Origin: Prunella strophiata
Taxonomy: Eukaryota > Chordata > Aves > Passeriformes > Prunellidae
Assembly (NCBI GenBank): GCA_036583965.1
Contig: JAZBQD010000030.1
Coordinates: 58,281,551 to 58,345,550, forward strand
DNA length: 64,000 bases
Direction of reading: 5' to 3'
The translations under genes were made by a program, and so were the position numbers. Each line of letters begins with the position of its first letter. The first letter of the stretch is position 1. A model generated the notes under the pieces. That model had not been told where the DNA came from. It made no database searches and saw nothing but the letters and a program-made list of their open reading frames with translations. Shown one piece after another: positions 37,217 through 50,632 of this stretch.

Positions 37217-38632
37217 ATTACATTACATTACATTACATTACATTACATTACATTACATTACATTACATTACATTACATTACATTACATTACATTACATTA
37301 CATTACATTACATTACATTACATTACATTACATTACATTACATTACATTACATTACATTACATTACATTACATTACATTACATTACATTACATTACATTA
37401 CATTACATTACATTACATTACATTACATTACATTACATTACATTACATTACATTACATTACATTACATTACATTACATTACATTACATTACATTACATTA
37501 CATTACATTACATTACATTACATTACATTACATTACATTACATTACATTACATTACATTACATTACATTACATTACATTACATTACATTACATTACATTA
37601 CATTACATTACATTACATTACATTACATTACATTACATTACATTACATTACATTACATTACATTACATTACATTACATTACATTACATTACATTACATTA
37701 CATTACATTACATTACATTACATTACATTACATTACATTACATTACATTACATTACATTACATTACATTACATTACATTACATTACATTACATTACATTA
37801 CATTACATTACATTACATTACATTACATTACATTACATTACATTACATTACATTACATTACATTACATTACATTACATTACATTACATTACATTACATTA
37901 CATTACATTACATTACATTACATTACATTACATTACATTACATTACATTACATTACATTACATTACATTACATTACATTACATTACATTATATTATATTA
38001 TATTATATTATATTATATTATATTATATTATATTATATTATATTATATTATATTATATTATATTATATTATATTATATTATATTACATTACATTACATTA
38101 CATTACATTACATTACATTACATTACATTACATTACATTACATTACATTACATTACATTACATTACATTACATTACATTACATTACATTACATTACATTA
38201 CATTACATTACATTACATTACATTACATTACATTACATTACATTACATTACATTACATTACATTACATTACATTACATTACATTACATTACATTACATTA
38301 CATTACATTACATTACATTACATTACATTACATTACATTACATTACATTACATTACATTACATTACATTACATTACATTACATTATATTATATTATATTA
38401 TATTATATTATATTATATTATATTATATTATATTATATTATATTATATTATATTATATTATATTATATTATATTATATTATATTATATTATATTATATTA
38501 TATTATATTATATTATATTATATTATATTATATTATATTATATTATATTATATTATATTATATTATATTATATTATATTATATTATATTACATTACATTA
38601 CATTACATTACATTATATTATATTATATTATA
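37217..38632. repeat. (ATTAC)n / (ATTAT)n array 2, 1.4 kb, block-structured
   Basis: About 283 pentamer units in phase throughout. Blocks in order: ATTAC type 37217-37990, ATTAT type 37991-38085 (19 units), ATTAC type 38086-38385 (60 units), ATTAT type 38386-38590 (41 units), ATTAC type 38591-38615 (5 units), ATTAT type 38616-38632. The blocks are pure, with no singly scattered variants. The array has no stop codon in any plus-strand frame, which explains the 502- and 477-codon frames encoding repeated YITLH/YIILY; these are not proteins. True length may differ from the assembly. Confidence 0.98.
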
Positions 38633-41600
38633 GTATAATTATATTTTGTGTCAATACCATCGCTCATTCTTTAGCATTTTTGCTAATGTGAAGTACATGC
38701 AAGAGATTTTTTTTTATTATTTTTTGAATGCAATAAAATACTGTGAAAATCAATATTAAATGAACAATTCTAACATGAAGCTCAAGGAGGTGGAACCTCA
38801 AGATCCCATTTACTTATGACATGTTTCGAAGACTGCTGCATGTGTTAGAATAGTGCAAACATCAGTCACAGAGAATCAAGACTTTAAATCAAAACTATGT
38901 GTCTTTCTAAAAGATCTATTGTCCCACAAGTAGAATATATGACCTCGATGCCTGAAGTATAAGTTCAGATTTTAGGGGCTGCTACACAGGTGTTTGGAAT
39001 AGATAATCGTAATGATTCTTTCCATCCATATACTTTTAAACATATTGAGAGGCAAAAAATAACTCAATGAAAACAACTAATGTAAAAAGCAGTAACTACT
39101 ACAATGAAAAAGACCCCCTAAAAACAATACCAAGAAATGCCTCTTATCTTTTACTTTCGTTAAGGACATAAAAAATGAAAGGTGTCACTTTCTATTTTCC
39201 CTATTTTTAACTTAACTCATAATCAAACACAACAATAAAAATATAAAAGTAAAGATCTATTACTTTTAAAGGTGACATCCTGTTTTATAGCCCATATGTT
39301 ATTTTTGGCATGTTGGCCGACTCAGTAGGATTTCTGAGATAAAATAAATGCAGATGCAAATTAGAAATTATGCTTTCTGGATAAAGGATATGGACTCAAT
39401 AATAAAAGAACAAGAAGCAAATTTGCTGGTGGTACATTAATTGAGAAATAATTCAGCAGTTTTTTCATGCTGCATTTGTTCTACTGTGCTAATGGTCATG
39501 GCAAAAATTTGCTGTAGTTATTAAAGTAGTAGATATAAGTACAGACCACACAGGGAGCAGAAACACAGAGTAAGAAGCAGCCATTAAAGTCACAATGAGA
39601 AATATGACCTTACATTTTAACAACAGAGGTGTTAACACAGCAGACTGCCTTCTCACCACATTGCTGTTTAAAGACCTCATTTAAAATACTCCTCGTCTGG
39701 CGTGCTTGGAAACGCCGTCCTCTAGCAACGTGAGAGTGTAGCATATAGAACTAGAAAAGCATTTAATGACTATCTCTGTATTACTGGATTTGAGAGTGCT
39801 TTTAAGTTAATGGTTGCAGTTTTTAGCTCCTTCTCTCCCTATCAGAAATGCCCCTCCTATCCTATCTTTCACGTAAAGAAAACTTGCAAGCCAAACAAGA
39901 GTTTTGCTTGCTTTAAAAAACCTCAGGTACTTATTGAAGCACCTCCCAGCAGCTCATGGAATATTTAGTTTTAATCCCTGCAATTGTAAGCAAACCTATC
40001 ACACAATTTTGTCCCAAATTTAGGAAACTACAACTTAAAAATATGTATTTTCTCAGTTGTATTCTCATTACTCACACTTGAAATAGTGAAACACTCAGCT
40101 ATTAAGAACCTATTTGTAATTTATGAACAGATGTTATTAATTGATGATATATATTCTATTATTCTGTTGAAATTTATTCTTTAGCTCAAATAAGTCTACT
40201 TTGATTTTATGCAGCTGAAACATTTTCCAGCAGAAAAGGTTGGAAAGTTTCCAAACCTTTTCTCATATTAGTAATCAGTCTGAACTGATATTTTTTGAAC
40301 TTCACCAAAATTGTGTAAACTCCTCCAGACAGATGCAACTAGTGCCTTATGCTTGCAAGGATTGTACTTACTATGCAGGAAGGAATTTCAAGTTATTTTT
40401 TCCCATTTTCATTTTCCACCTGCTCAAATGCCCTCGATGCCTATTACTAAACACATTTTTATGAAGATCAGTACAGGACTGACTGGTTTTAGCAATTATT
40501 AGGAAAAAATTAAAAGAAAAATAAAGAGATTAGGTTGATTAAAAAAAAATTCATCATAACAAAAAAAAATGTGACACAAATATTTCAGTTTCTTTGACAT
40601 ATATGATTAAAAGTAAAAATAAGATATTCAGTTTCATTTTTATGCCTAATATGTCATATATATATTAGTTACACTTAAAAATTTAAAGCATATTCTTTGG
40701 TCTAATGTTTTGAAGGGTTACATCAGCATTTCCAAAACGAAACATTTAAGCCTTTTGAATTCATAAAATGCCTTGAAAAATTGACTTCTATTCTCTCAGG
40801 GAATTACAATTATTCAAAATGTAGGAATTTCCCAATAGATGGCATTTTCTGTTTTCTTGCCAACTCTACTAATACCTAAGTGATGATCTTTTTACTTGGC
40901 AAATTGCTTATCATGAGAGTTTCTAAGTGCTTTCTAATTAAAATAGATATAAACTTTATGTAAAAGTATAGTATGTATATAATAATTTAATGTGTCTGAA
41001 GAAACCTATTTTGTCTTAAATTGCAACTCAATAAGTGTGTGATTCAATAATCTAGGCACTGAGGTATGCCTTAAAATAAGTGCTACAATTTCTGTAAGTG
41101 GCTTATTAGTGACTAAGCAAACTTCTCCTACCCAGCTCATTAAGTATTATCCATTTTCTTTGCAATGTGCACCCAAGGTCTACCTTTGAGGAGTGCAGTT
41201 CAGGACTGAATTCTAGATTCCATGAGTATAGGATGGAAATAACAATGGCAAGATGTCCTGTTAAGGTCCTTGATAAACATTTTCAGCTTTTTCAAGGCCA
41301 TATTTTGGCACAATCACCAAGTTAGAAATCTTCAGTCCTATTTAGTGTAGGAATAATCCTCCTCAAAAGTGACAGAACTACTGTGACTCTGCTGTGAAAT
41401 CAAGTTCACGCAGACAAATGTTGTGACACAGTATAAACCACAATCTTCCTGAATTGTCGACGTCAAAGGCGGAACTTGACAAGGATGGAAAGAATCCCAC
41501 GTGCCAGCGGAGTGCAGGGGTGGTGGCAGAAATGCTCTCACAGCCCTGCAAGCCACCCTGTAGTGGTGCAAAATAGAAAGCAGCCATATGATTATCACTT

Positions 41601-41824
41601 GGTGTCTGTGTCCAAAGAATTTCTGAACTGAGCAGAGGGTTCAGTCTCGTATATTCCCAAGTATTGTTACATTGCTTGGGTTTTAAGCAGGGCAAAAGGC
41701 TTCAGTCTCAAGAGCTTTGAAAGTTACACCTTGATTTATCTAATTCAAGAAGGTGACCACATCTCAAATTGACTTGTAACTGGGATATATGTTCAAGGAA
41801 GTGAGGAATGGAAAGACGAATGAA
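38633..41824. other. AT-rich DNA without recognised genes
   Basis: A small CpG-bearing patch at about 39690-39735 (GGCGTGC, AACGCCGTCC, AACGTGAG) stands out against otherwise CpG-poor sequence. The region 41400-41690 is slightly more GC-rich and contains two overlapping minus-strand frames (41338-41598, 41378-41695) in different phases, so neither is convincing. Confidence 0.5.
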
Positions 41825-41882
41825 GATGGTCTTATGGTCTCAGAGATCTGTTCCAACCTAAATGATATTGTGATTCTGTGAC
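41825..41882 (+). mobile_element. CR1 LINE 3' tail, short fragment
   Basis: The sequence GATCTGTTCCAACCTAAATG followed by ATATTGTGATTCTGTGA is the CR1 3' terminus in plus orientation. Only about 58 bp can be assigned, so it is an extreme 5' truncation. No coding remains. Confidence 0.8.
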
Positions 41883-44800
41883 TACTGGTAAAGTTGCTTT
41901 TTCACAAAACCTCCCTCCGAAGATCAAAGACCTTCATGGATTTTCTGTTGTTTTCACTAATGTTCAGAATGGATGACCAATAAATCAAAATCATGCAGAT
42001 AAAACCTCACAATGCTGTTTCTGTGTTCTTTTATGTTTTTCTCAAAGCCATATCCATCACATATGACATTTTGTGTCATTTCATGGTTGCATAAAGGCAA
42101 GCTAAATCCAGACTAGAAGCTTCATGAAGCAATGATCAATCACCCAAGATGTTTGGGTTTGGTATACAGATGAATATGGACACACAGGATGGCTAAAATA
42201 GCATAAGAAATTATTTTCTTGCATTATTTCTGTGCTCTGTACTTTTCATGCATGATAAAATTTGGATTTTTTCCAAACCATTTACCCAGACCTACTTTCT
42301 AACTGTGTACTCTTAATACTCCTAAAATGAGTTTTTCTCCTCTTCTCATGGATAAACTTGTAACTGCAGTGGAAAAGTGGACAACACTGTCAGCAGACAA
42401 TTCAGTAATTGCAGATGGAAAACATCACTGTGTAAAACTCCCATGATTAAGCTATTGTTTACAAATAATTTGTACTCTCAAAGTAAGTTTACATTAATGT
42501 TATATAGGAACAGGTAGCAGAAATGTTCCTAGATCAATTGACTTCACACCTTGACGCCTGACAAAACTGAATGTTTTACTGTTCGATGTTTTCAACAGTA
42601 GAATTTATTTTCTGCTGTTTTGCTTTTTAGACCTTCCTCTTTTTTCTTCCCAATGCCAAACCAAAACATTTTTCTTAATGTTAATATAGTTTTTTTTTTT
42701 TGACATTGAACTCATTGAACTTCGACTGGGTAAAGTCTTTAGTAAAACTCAGAAAAAATCTCGATCTATTGGGACAGAAAATGAGGTATTGTACACTACT
42801 ATTTCTTTACTAATGCTTTTGAGAAATTTCCTTTTCCTTTGATTTGAGGACTGCTGTGAACTGCCCCCACAGCCATCTCTTCTCCAGGTTGCGTCATCCC
42901 CTGTTCCTTGCCTTCTGCTGGCAGAACAAATGCTCCATCCTGTCCCATTATGGTATTCCTTCACTGAATTAGCTACAGTTTATCAACATCTTTCTCGTCA
43001 TACACACAGAGAAAATTTAAAAAAAATCATCTGCATAAATCATATTGCCACATATCAAATATTTCATTTGTGTGTAACAGTTTCTTTCTGTAAGGCCGTA
43101 AGGATTTATGAAAAATTGTTAGCCCATATGGATAGATAAATGTTTCAAAAAACAATAGCTCATGGAAGAAGTAGACATTCCCAGCAGGTTTAACAAAAAC
43201 TCCAGAAAGGAGCCTCAGTCCACTCCAGGAAATTATTTGTATTGACCTTGCAATTGTTCTCCTGGGACATCAGTCAAGGAAATGTAGATTCAACAGACCA
43301 CTGTCCCCTCTTTCTCATAAAGCAGAGCTAGTCCAGCTAAAAATTGATGTCAAAATAATTTGACCTATTCACCTCCTTAACTTTACAGGAAAAAAAATTA
43401 GCTCATTTTCTACAATCCTGTGCTGTTCTGTTTTCATTGGAATTAAAGGATGTTCATAGGCAAGGCATAATGAATAAGAATCTGATTTTCAAAAGAAGGA
43501 TTTTAATATAAAGGCACTAAATTAAGACAAGATAGTTTCTGTTAATAATGTAGTGAATAGATTGAAACACAGTCCTACTGGTGGTAAATTAGTTTATACC
43601 TGAAAAAAATCCCAAAACCTTCTTTCCTTTTCTTTCCAGCAATCTCTTTCATTAGCTCTTCAAAACAGATGCTCTTTGTATTGGAATTCTTCTTAAATCT
43701 GGAATCTGAATAGGAAGGGAGAAGAACAACCCTAGAAGTCTTCTACTGAAAAATAGCTTTACAAAAAATCTCTTTAGAAAACCTGGCCTAAATAGTAGTT
43801 TTGAATATGTGAAATATTAAAAATATGAGTTAAAAGTTTGGCTGATTTAACATTCAGAGTTCTATACAATCAGTACACTTAGTAATTATGATGAAAAATA
43901 TTATGTATTTAATTTTTATTGAAATTAATTTCAGTCCCAAAGTTAATGCTTAATGAATAATTAATCAAAGAAGAAAATGCACCAAAAAAACCCGAAAAAC
44001 AAACAAAAACAAACAAAACAAAAAAAAAAAAAAAAACACAACCAAACAGACAAACAAACAAAAAAACCCCAAAAAAACCACAATAAAATATCCTTTTAAA
44101 ACAGAATTCAGGAACAGAGAACTACCAATTCAATTTGCCCTGACTTGTCTCAAAAGAAAAGAATATTAGGGTAAAAATAAAATGCATTTCAAGCATTGAT
44201 GGATTAAAGCCATGTTTTATTTGAGGTGTTGGGATTGATTTTAGGTGATGCAAAGCCTTCGTTCTCCAACAGCCTGGACTTATGCACACAGTCTCTTTAC
44301 TTGCTCTTTGCATCATCCCTCAATTTCTTTTCCTTGGGCTGTTTATAATCAAACCCTTCATGCCCATCCTGGGAAAAAAACTTTCAAATAGCCCCAACAG
44401 TTACAGATTTTGTGAGTTTGCTTTCTTCTCCACCTTACCAGGCTATAATAGTTATGCTCCCATATACTTCATTTGTGTCCATCATAATGAAAGATGAGCC
44501 TCCACCAAGTACTGCACACCTAGTAGCAAAGAGGACCAAAGGCCTTGACTGGCCTTGTACAAACACCAGGGCAGTCATTTTCAGGAGAAATTAGGAGTTT
44601 TCTAATGAAGAGGACATATTGAAGAGACAACTATATATTGAGGATCATGAATAACTAATCCATTGAGAAAGCAGGTAGAATCTGTGGCCAGGTGATCCAG
44701 GAGCATTGTGCATGAGGGCAAAAGAAGAAAAAAACACATTTATTTCTACTCTGTGGTTACTTAGGTACATAACATCCATGTGGATGAGCACAGTAATTTT

Positions 44801-47716
44801 ACCAGTCAAATGGATTTTTAAATGAGAAGACTCATCAAAATAGAAAAGATGAATCAGATACAGAATCTGAATTGCTGTGTTGAGCAAGGTATGGATCGCA
44901 TCAGTTGTACCCTGGAAGCGACTCTTCGTGCTGACTATACACAGAACCTAGACAACTAGGTTAGGTACACATCTAACTTAAAATGAGTAATGTTGAGATT
45001 ATTCCCTTACAGTTAATTCCATTAAAATATTTGTCAACAAAAATGTCACACTGACCCGACCGAATTCTAAATATTGGGCAAATGTTCTGTAACTGGAAGT
45101 CAGCTTCATCCTGTACTAACTGTTAGAGCACAAATACTTCTCTTAAGACTATAAATTTTCTGTATTCTGTCTTTTAATTGCTCTTAAGACAAGTTTTGAT
45201 TTCAGATAAGTACTGAGATTTTTTAAGAAACACTAGGGTTTAGGTTTTGTGTAATGCTGGTACTTCAGCTCTTGTTAGTCATTACCTCTCAACTGCTTTA
45301 CAGGGTAGTTGAAGCAGAGATAGAGCTTTAGTGGATAGTAAAGCTTTAGGCCCAGAGATGAAAACAATAGCAGCCTAGATCACTCCTTAAAGTATGAGTT
45401 TGTTAACAGAAGAAATGAAAGAAGGTAATTTCACCCATAGTTTATGAGTGTCATCTTTGTAGAAAGCATGACCCAGAGACTGCCTCAGATTCTGAGTGCC
45501 AGTTGATAACTCTCAATTTATTTGTAATGATGTCTTGCAGTATGTAAAGAAAGTTGAATTGAAAATCTCTAAATCCCCCCTAAAATATTTTCCTGACTTT
45601 AAAATGAATGGTTTATGAACATTTAGGTTAAGTTTAATAGATATATAAAGGAAATAATGAGAAGGGGCTGAGAAGAACTTTTTCTTCAATATAGGAAGTG
45701 AAAAAACTAAAATTCTTTAAAATATAAATTAAGGAAAAAATATGCAGTAGTTGGTTGGTGACAATAAGGAGGCAGTCTGTCTTGTTTTGTGCAAAAGTTC
45801 TTGGAGTCAGCTAAAAGGTTATACTGAAAGACACTGAGATACCAAACACGTAAAGATGAATGCCAATATATTTTCTGGCATTAGAATACTAGGTGATCTG
45901 GATTCTGTATTTATTTTTTCAGGTAGAGGACAAAGTTTGACAAATGCACTTCACCAGTTGTCACTGATGAGAATATTCTTGGGGCACATTGGGACTTAAA
46001 CTTCACCTCCTGTAAATGACAATAATTTTATTTAAAATTGAACTGACAACACACATATACAGGTATTAGATAGTGGAAGAAAACTACTTTTCTGTTTCTG
46101 AAGATCTACATGTTTTCAGTGTTTCTTAATGGTTCTAGGTAGTATCAAAAAAATATAACACTATTTTTTAATTAATATTTTCTTGATGCATACAGAAGAT
46201 GCTACGTTCATTGTAAAGGCATTAATGAGGACTCCATTCAGCTGAATAAGCCTGCCATGCTGTGCAGATGTGATTTGGGGTGTCCTGATTTCACATGTCT
46301 TACTGTCCCTATATTATCACCATCCCTACCCCTTAGAAATGTCCCTGCCTGTGTGCACTGCAATCTACCCTAAACTGTAGATGTGCTCTCTAGTGACTTT
46401 CTCTTTCATATTCTCCCAGGACTAAAAGCCATTGCCTTTCCCAGCATGTACAGATGGTGTGGGACTTTGTGAACAAAATAGAAAAAGGATACAAGTAGAG
46501 ATAAATACAATTAAGACACAAAAGATATCTTCTGTTTTTTAGGAGTAGTGATAAAGGGAGTAATCACAGTGGCCAAGAAAAGCTGCAATACAGGATTACA
46601 GCCCACAGATATAATGGCAGCAGAATTGCAATACTTCCCTCCTACATGCTGTCTGGAAGCAAGAAGATGAGTTTTTATGAATGAAAACAAAATGGAGTAA
46701 TATTTCAGGTACCTCTGTAGACTCCAGCTATATCAGACTTAAGAAGTCCTCTAATTTCTTGGATCATTGGTATAGTCCCAGTCCAGCTACATCTTAGTTG
46801 CATATTGGAAATTTATGAATCGAGCTTCCCGTACTTAACATCATCCATTTATTTCTGTAAAATAAAAATCTGGGCAAGCGGGTCAGTTATGAGTCATTAA
46901 ACACTTTCAAAGATCTCTGGGATGTCCAGTAGGTAAACCCACAGGCCTGTCTAGAAGGTTGAGCTTCTAGAAAAGAAGCAACTCCATATGGTGTTGGACT
47001 AATTAAAACTGTCTTGACTCCCTACTCTTTCCACCATCTGTCTCCTGAATGCTTGATTATGCCTTAAGGAAACATTACCCTCTGGATCACTTGTTACTCT
47101 TAAGCATAACAGATTCCTTATATCCTTCTCTTGGCCATCTGGCACTCGCTCTTCCCCATTCTCTTTGCAGGGCCTAAAGACAAATTCATCAGTCCTTACC
47201 TTTTTCTGCCCAAGTAACCTGCCCCGGTATGAGTAGGTTCACATGGAGATCGCATTTTTGCAGTTCTGAAATAGGACACTCTAAAGGTTGATTTGGAGAA
47301 AGTATTTCCCAGTAATACCTGGAAATTATGGAGAACACTGACCTAATACCTAGCAATCTCTCAGAAATATAGCTGCTAGTCATGAAACTTTACTACTTTA
47401 CCCAAAAGGCTGAGCCCAAATACCTTCAAGGACCTGGCAGTTGTACTGGTCCACATGAAATACAATTGATCTGAAACAATTCATTCTCATGTAGTGGAAG
47501 AAGATACAGGGAAGTATGTGGCATTTTCCTACATCATTGTCTTGTTTTCATATAGAAATGAAATAAGGAAAATGTAGTGGGTAGACAATGTCTGGATTCC
47601 AGGAATCCACCAAAGGCTCTCTATCACTCCACAGCTGGAGAGAGGAGAGAAAATATAATGAAGGGTTCATAAGCTGAGATAATGACTGGGAGAGATCACT
47701 CACAGGAAAAACAAGC
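41883..47716. other. AT-rich DNA without recognised genes
   Basis: Contains an A-rich tract with C interruptions at about 43983-44090 and a T run near 42691-42700. Frames at 42749-42964 (-), 44122-44316 (-), 44282-44497 (+) and 47189-47383 (-) have no recognisable motifs. Confidence 0.55.
43983..44090. repeat. A-rich AAAC/AAAAC imperfect tract
   Basis: Units of A with single or short C interruptions, plus one 17-19 A run, over about 108 bp. It is similar in kind to the tract at 35663 and in the same strand orientation (A-rich on plus). Confidence 0.85.
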
Positions 47717-47814
47717 TAGAATTAGAATTAGAATTAGAATTAGAATTAGAATTAGAATTAGAATTAGAATTAGAACTAGAATTAGAATTAGAATTAGAAT
47801 TAGAATTAGAATTA
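47717..47814. repeat. (GAATTA)n hexamer microsatellite
   Basis: About 16 copies of the hexamer GAATTA over 98 bp, with a single variant unit near 47775 (GAACTA). Otherwise perfect. Confidence 0.97.
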
Positions 47815-47879
47815 ATTGAATTTATCACTTACAAAATCAGAGCAGGATAATGAGAAGTAAAATAAAACTTTAAAAACAC

Positions 47880-48450
47880 CTTCTTCCCCAACAGTTCTCT
47901 ATTAATTTCTCTAGTGTGAGTCCATTCCACAGGCAGCAGTCCTCCTCAAACTGCTGCAGCATGGGGCACTCTTCCATGGGGTGCAGTCCTTCAAGGACAG
48001 GCTGCTCCAGTGTGGGCTTCTCTCTCCTCAGGTCTCCCATGAGGTCACAGCCTCCTCCCAGACATCCACCTGCTCTGACATGAGTCTCCTCCAGTGGGTT
48101 CAGGTGGATCTCTGCATCCCCATGGATCTCCATGGGCTGCAGAGGCACAGCTGCCTCACCATGGTCTGCACCACAGGCTGCAGAGGAATCTCAGATCCAG
48201 CACTTGGAGCACCTCTTGCTTCTCCTTCTCCACTGACCGTGATGTCTACAGAGTTGTTCCTCTCACATATTCTCACTCTGCTCTACTCTGAACACAATTA
48301 CAGCTCTGCAACAACTTTTGGTCTTTTCTTCCTTCTTAAATCTGTTATCACAGAGGTGTTATCACCATTTCTAAGTGGCCCAGCCTTGGCCAGTGGCACA
48401 TCCATCTTTGGAGCTGCCAAGGGATTGGCTCTGCTGCCAAACCAAACCAG
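47880..48450 (+). mobile_element. Diverged avian ERV-like repeat, copy B
   Basis: Better preserved than copy A at 14540-15060. It contains repeated CTCC(A/T)-GGGCTGCAG segments, a TTCTTAAATCTGTTATCACAG block, and a GTGGCCCAGCCTTGGCCAGTGG block. I recognise this as a common bird interspersed sequence associated with endogenous retroviruses, but cannot name the family. The 187-codon frame at 47981-48544 (+) spans it and runs into unique sequence. Shorter frames overlap it on both strands (47870-48148 -, 48094-48291 +), and no retroviral enzyme motif is present, so a functional protein is unlikely. Confidence 0.6.
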
Positions 48451-49864
48451 AATAAAATTTAGGGAAATCAGAAAGATGGAATGTGATGGAATGTGGAATG
48501 AGAACTGGAAGGTAAGTAATCCAAAAAGTAAAAAGAATATTTAAATGATAACATAGCAAAAACTACTTTGTTTTGGTCCTGTAATTATGAAGAACTTTTT
48601 CTAAAATAATATTTGCCCAGAAGAGTGCAATCTTTTTGAATATTTAAATTTTATGAAAGGAAAAATTCTCCTCAAAAAACTTATGGCAGAGTTCTTTCAA
48701 CCAGTTCTTTTACTTCTTTAGAAAAGTTGGATGTAATAAATGGTGATTTGCAGCTAGAAATCTCCATACTTTTTAGTATAGATGGCATAGTCAAAGACAA
48801 GGCAAACATCTAATCCCTTTATTAAAGAATGGCTTCCAGTAACTTAGTTTTTGGATGAATGAAACAGATCAATTTCCAATTGTCTACAAACAATATGGAT
48901 AAACCAACAACATCAAAATATTTCCCATTCTATTTAGGAGGACAACTGCTGAGATATCTCAATACAAAATTTTATTAAATTATACAATTGTACGGCAAAC
49001 AGAAGTAGACATTGAATGAATACATTGGTTTCAGAATGAATATGGTACATGAAAAATTTAAATGAGAAATGGAAATAAAACATGGAAGAAAATGAAGATA
49101 ACTGTTTCATAAGACTGAAAGAATTGGAAAGAACATGTAACTTTAGCAATGCAGTTCCAGAAATAAAAAACTGTCTATAATTTCTTACACATTAAGTCTA
49201 CTGAACAGAAAATCCTTAAAATCTGAGATGAACTGAACTACTGGTAATAACCAGAGGACTTGAATAGTAACAAATTCAGCCCAAAGAAATAGACTATTAC
49301 TTGAGTGATTTACAAGTATGCTCTGAATGAAAAGTATATAAAAGAAAAAGATTAAAGAAAAAAATTCTGCTATTGCTATGGAGAGGGACTGCCTTGCAGT
49401 ATAGACACCCAGCTTTTGAGAAAAACAATGGCTGATGTGGGAAAGGCATAGCACTTTTATGAAGTGACAGACACAGAGTCATTATTACCAAATACTTTAA
49501 GCCACAAGACTATTTTAATGGATAAAAATTGTAGAGCCCTCAAAGCTCAGAAGTAAAAAATGTATATACAATGCAAGACTAAGCTAGTTAACAAGGCAGC
49601 AGAAATAAAACAATATTTTTCTACTTCATGCAAATAATAGGTATGTTTTCTTTCTTCCTCCCCTTCCCCCTTTTTTTTCCCTTTTTTATTTTTTGAGTTA
49701 GCACATTTTAAGATAAATCACATAAACAGATAAACAGACTCATGAGCACCAATAGCTGTAAAAGTAAAGAGAATCACACACTATAGCATACAATATCAGA
49801 TTTTATCCACATGGAGTAAAAAGTTCAATAGATGAGAAATGCTTATCTGTGACTTCAAGGAAAG
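48451..49864. other. AT-rich DNA without recognised genes
   Basis: A T/C-rich patch (CCTCCCCTTCCCCCTTTTTTTT) lies at about 49656-49690. Frames at 48934-49149 and 49185-49491 (minus) are hydrophobic by composition only. Confidence 0.55.
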
Positions 49865-49929
49865 ATAAAAACACACAAGCTACTGAAAAACCCCCTAAAC
49901 ATCAACAAATGCACAAATTCCCCCCTCCC
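49865..49929 (+). repeat. 65-bp direct repeat, copy 1
   Basis: ATAAAAACACACAAGC...ACAAATTC followed by CCCCCTCCC. Identical base for base to 50633-50697. After the shared part this copy reads TCCCCCAACC, a short non-expanded C/T run, then unique sequence. Confidence 0.98.
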
Positions 49930-50632
49930 TCCCCCAACCAACTACTCACAACAGTTGTTGAAGTGTTAGAGGGTTGATTCAGGAAAATAATTGTCCTTTT
50001 CAAGGAGATGTTGAGCAAAAAGACAGTACTGCACATAGATAAAACAGCATATTACAAAAAACATAGAAAACTGTATCTTGGTGTATCACAGACAGAAGAA
50101 GAGCTACTACAACACAGGCAGAAAAAAAAAGGCAAAACAGAAGCAACAAGGCACTATCAAAAAGGAAACAGTGGGATATATCTACAGTACTGACTAGTAG
50201 TGGCAAGTACACTTATAGGCATTGATACCATACAGAGAGACTGATGCATAAAACCCATCTATAGTCTTCCATGTATTTTAAATAAAAGAAAACTTTCTTT
50301 TTATAAATGTGATCTTAAATTTTTTTTGAAATTTACAGGATCCAAAGTTATAGAAACAATAGGTGAGATTTTTAGAAGATAATAATTTGAGGGGTAGTTT
50401 TTGCACAAGGTTTTTACTTTTAAGTCATATTCTGCTTTACTAGTGCATGTGTCAAAATGATTCTATAAAAATATTTTAGCTTCTAAGTATTCATCATAAC
50501 TAAGCATCTAGAAATTTTATTTGCTAGCTAAAATAACTGGCCCTCAAACCCATATTTTCCTAATCCTGTGCTAAGAAAGCTCTTTCAGCTTAAGATGAAC
50601 AGAAACTGACCACTGACATACAGCTGTTTAAC
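49930..50632. other. Segment between the 65-bp direct repeats
   Basis: 703 bp of AT-rich DNA. It is not duplicated itself elsewhere in the window. The small frames at 50000-50212 (-) and 50008-50193 (+) overlap antisense and are not supported. Confidence 0.6.

Noticed and set aside
36306..38632. Possible CRISPR or phage-type repeat array
   Set aside because: Units are 5 bp without spacers and the surroundings are vertebrate; this is a microsatellite.
37183..38691. 502- and 477-codon frames encoding YITLH repeats
   Set aside because: A pentamer without stop codons stays open in all three frames of one strand and gives the same 5-residue repeat. There is no unique domain at either end.
47981..48544. 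187-codon frame as a host gene
   Set aside because: It lies mostly in an interspersed repeat, has overlapping frames on both strands, and shows no recognisable domain.
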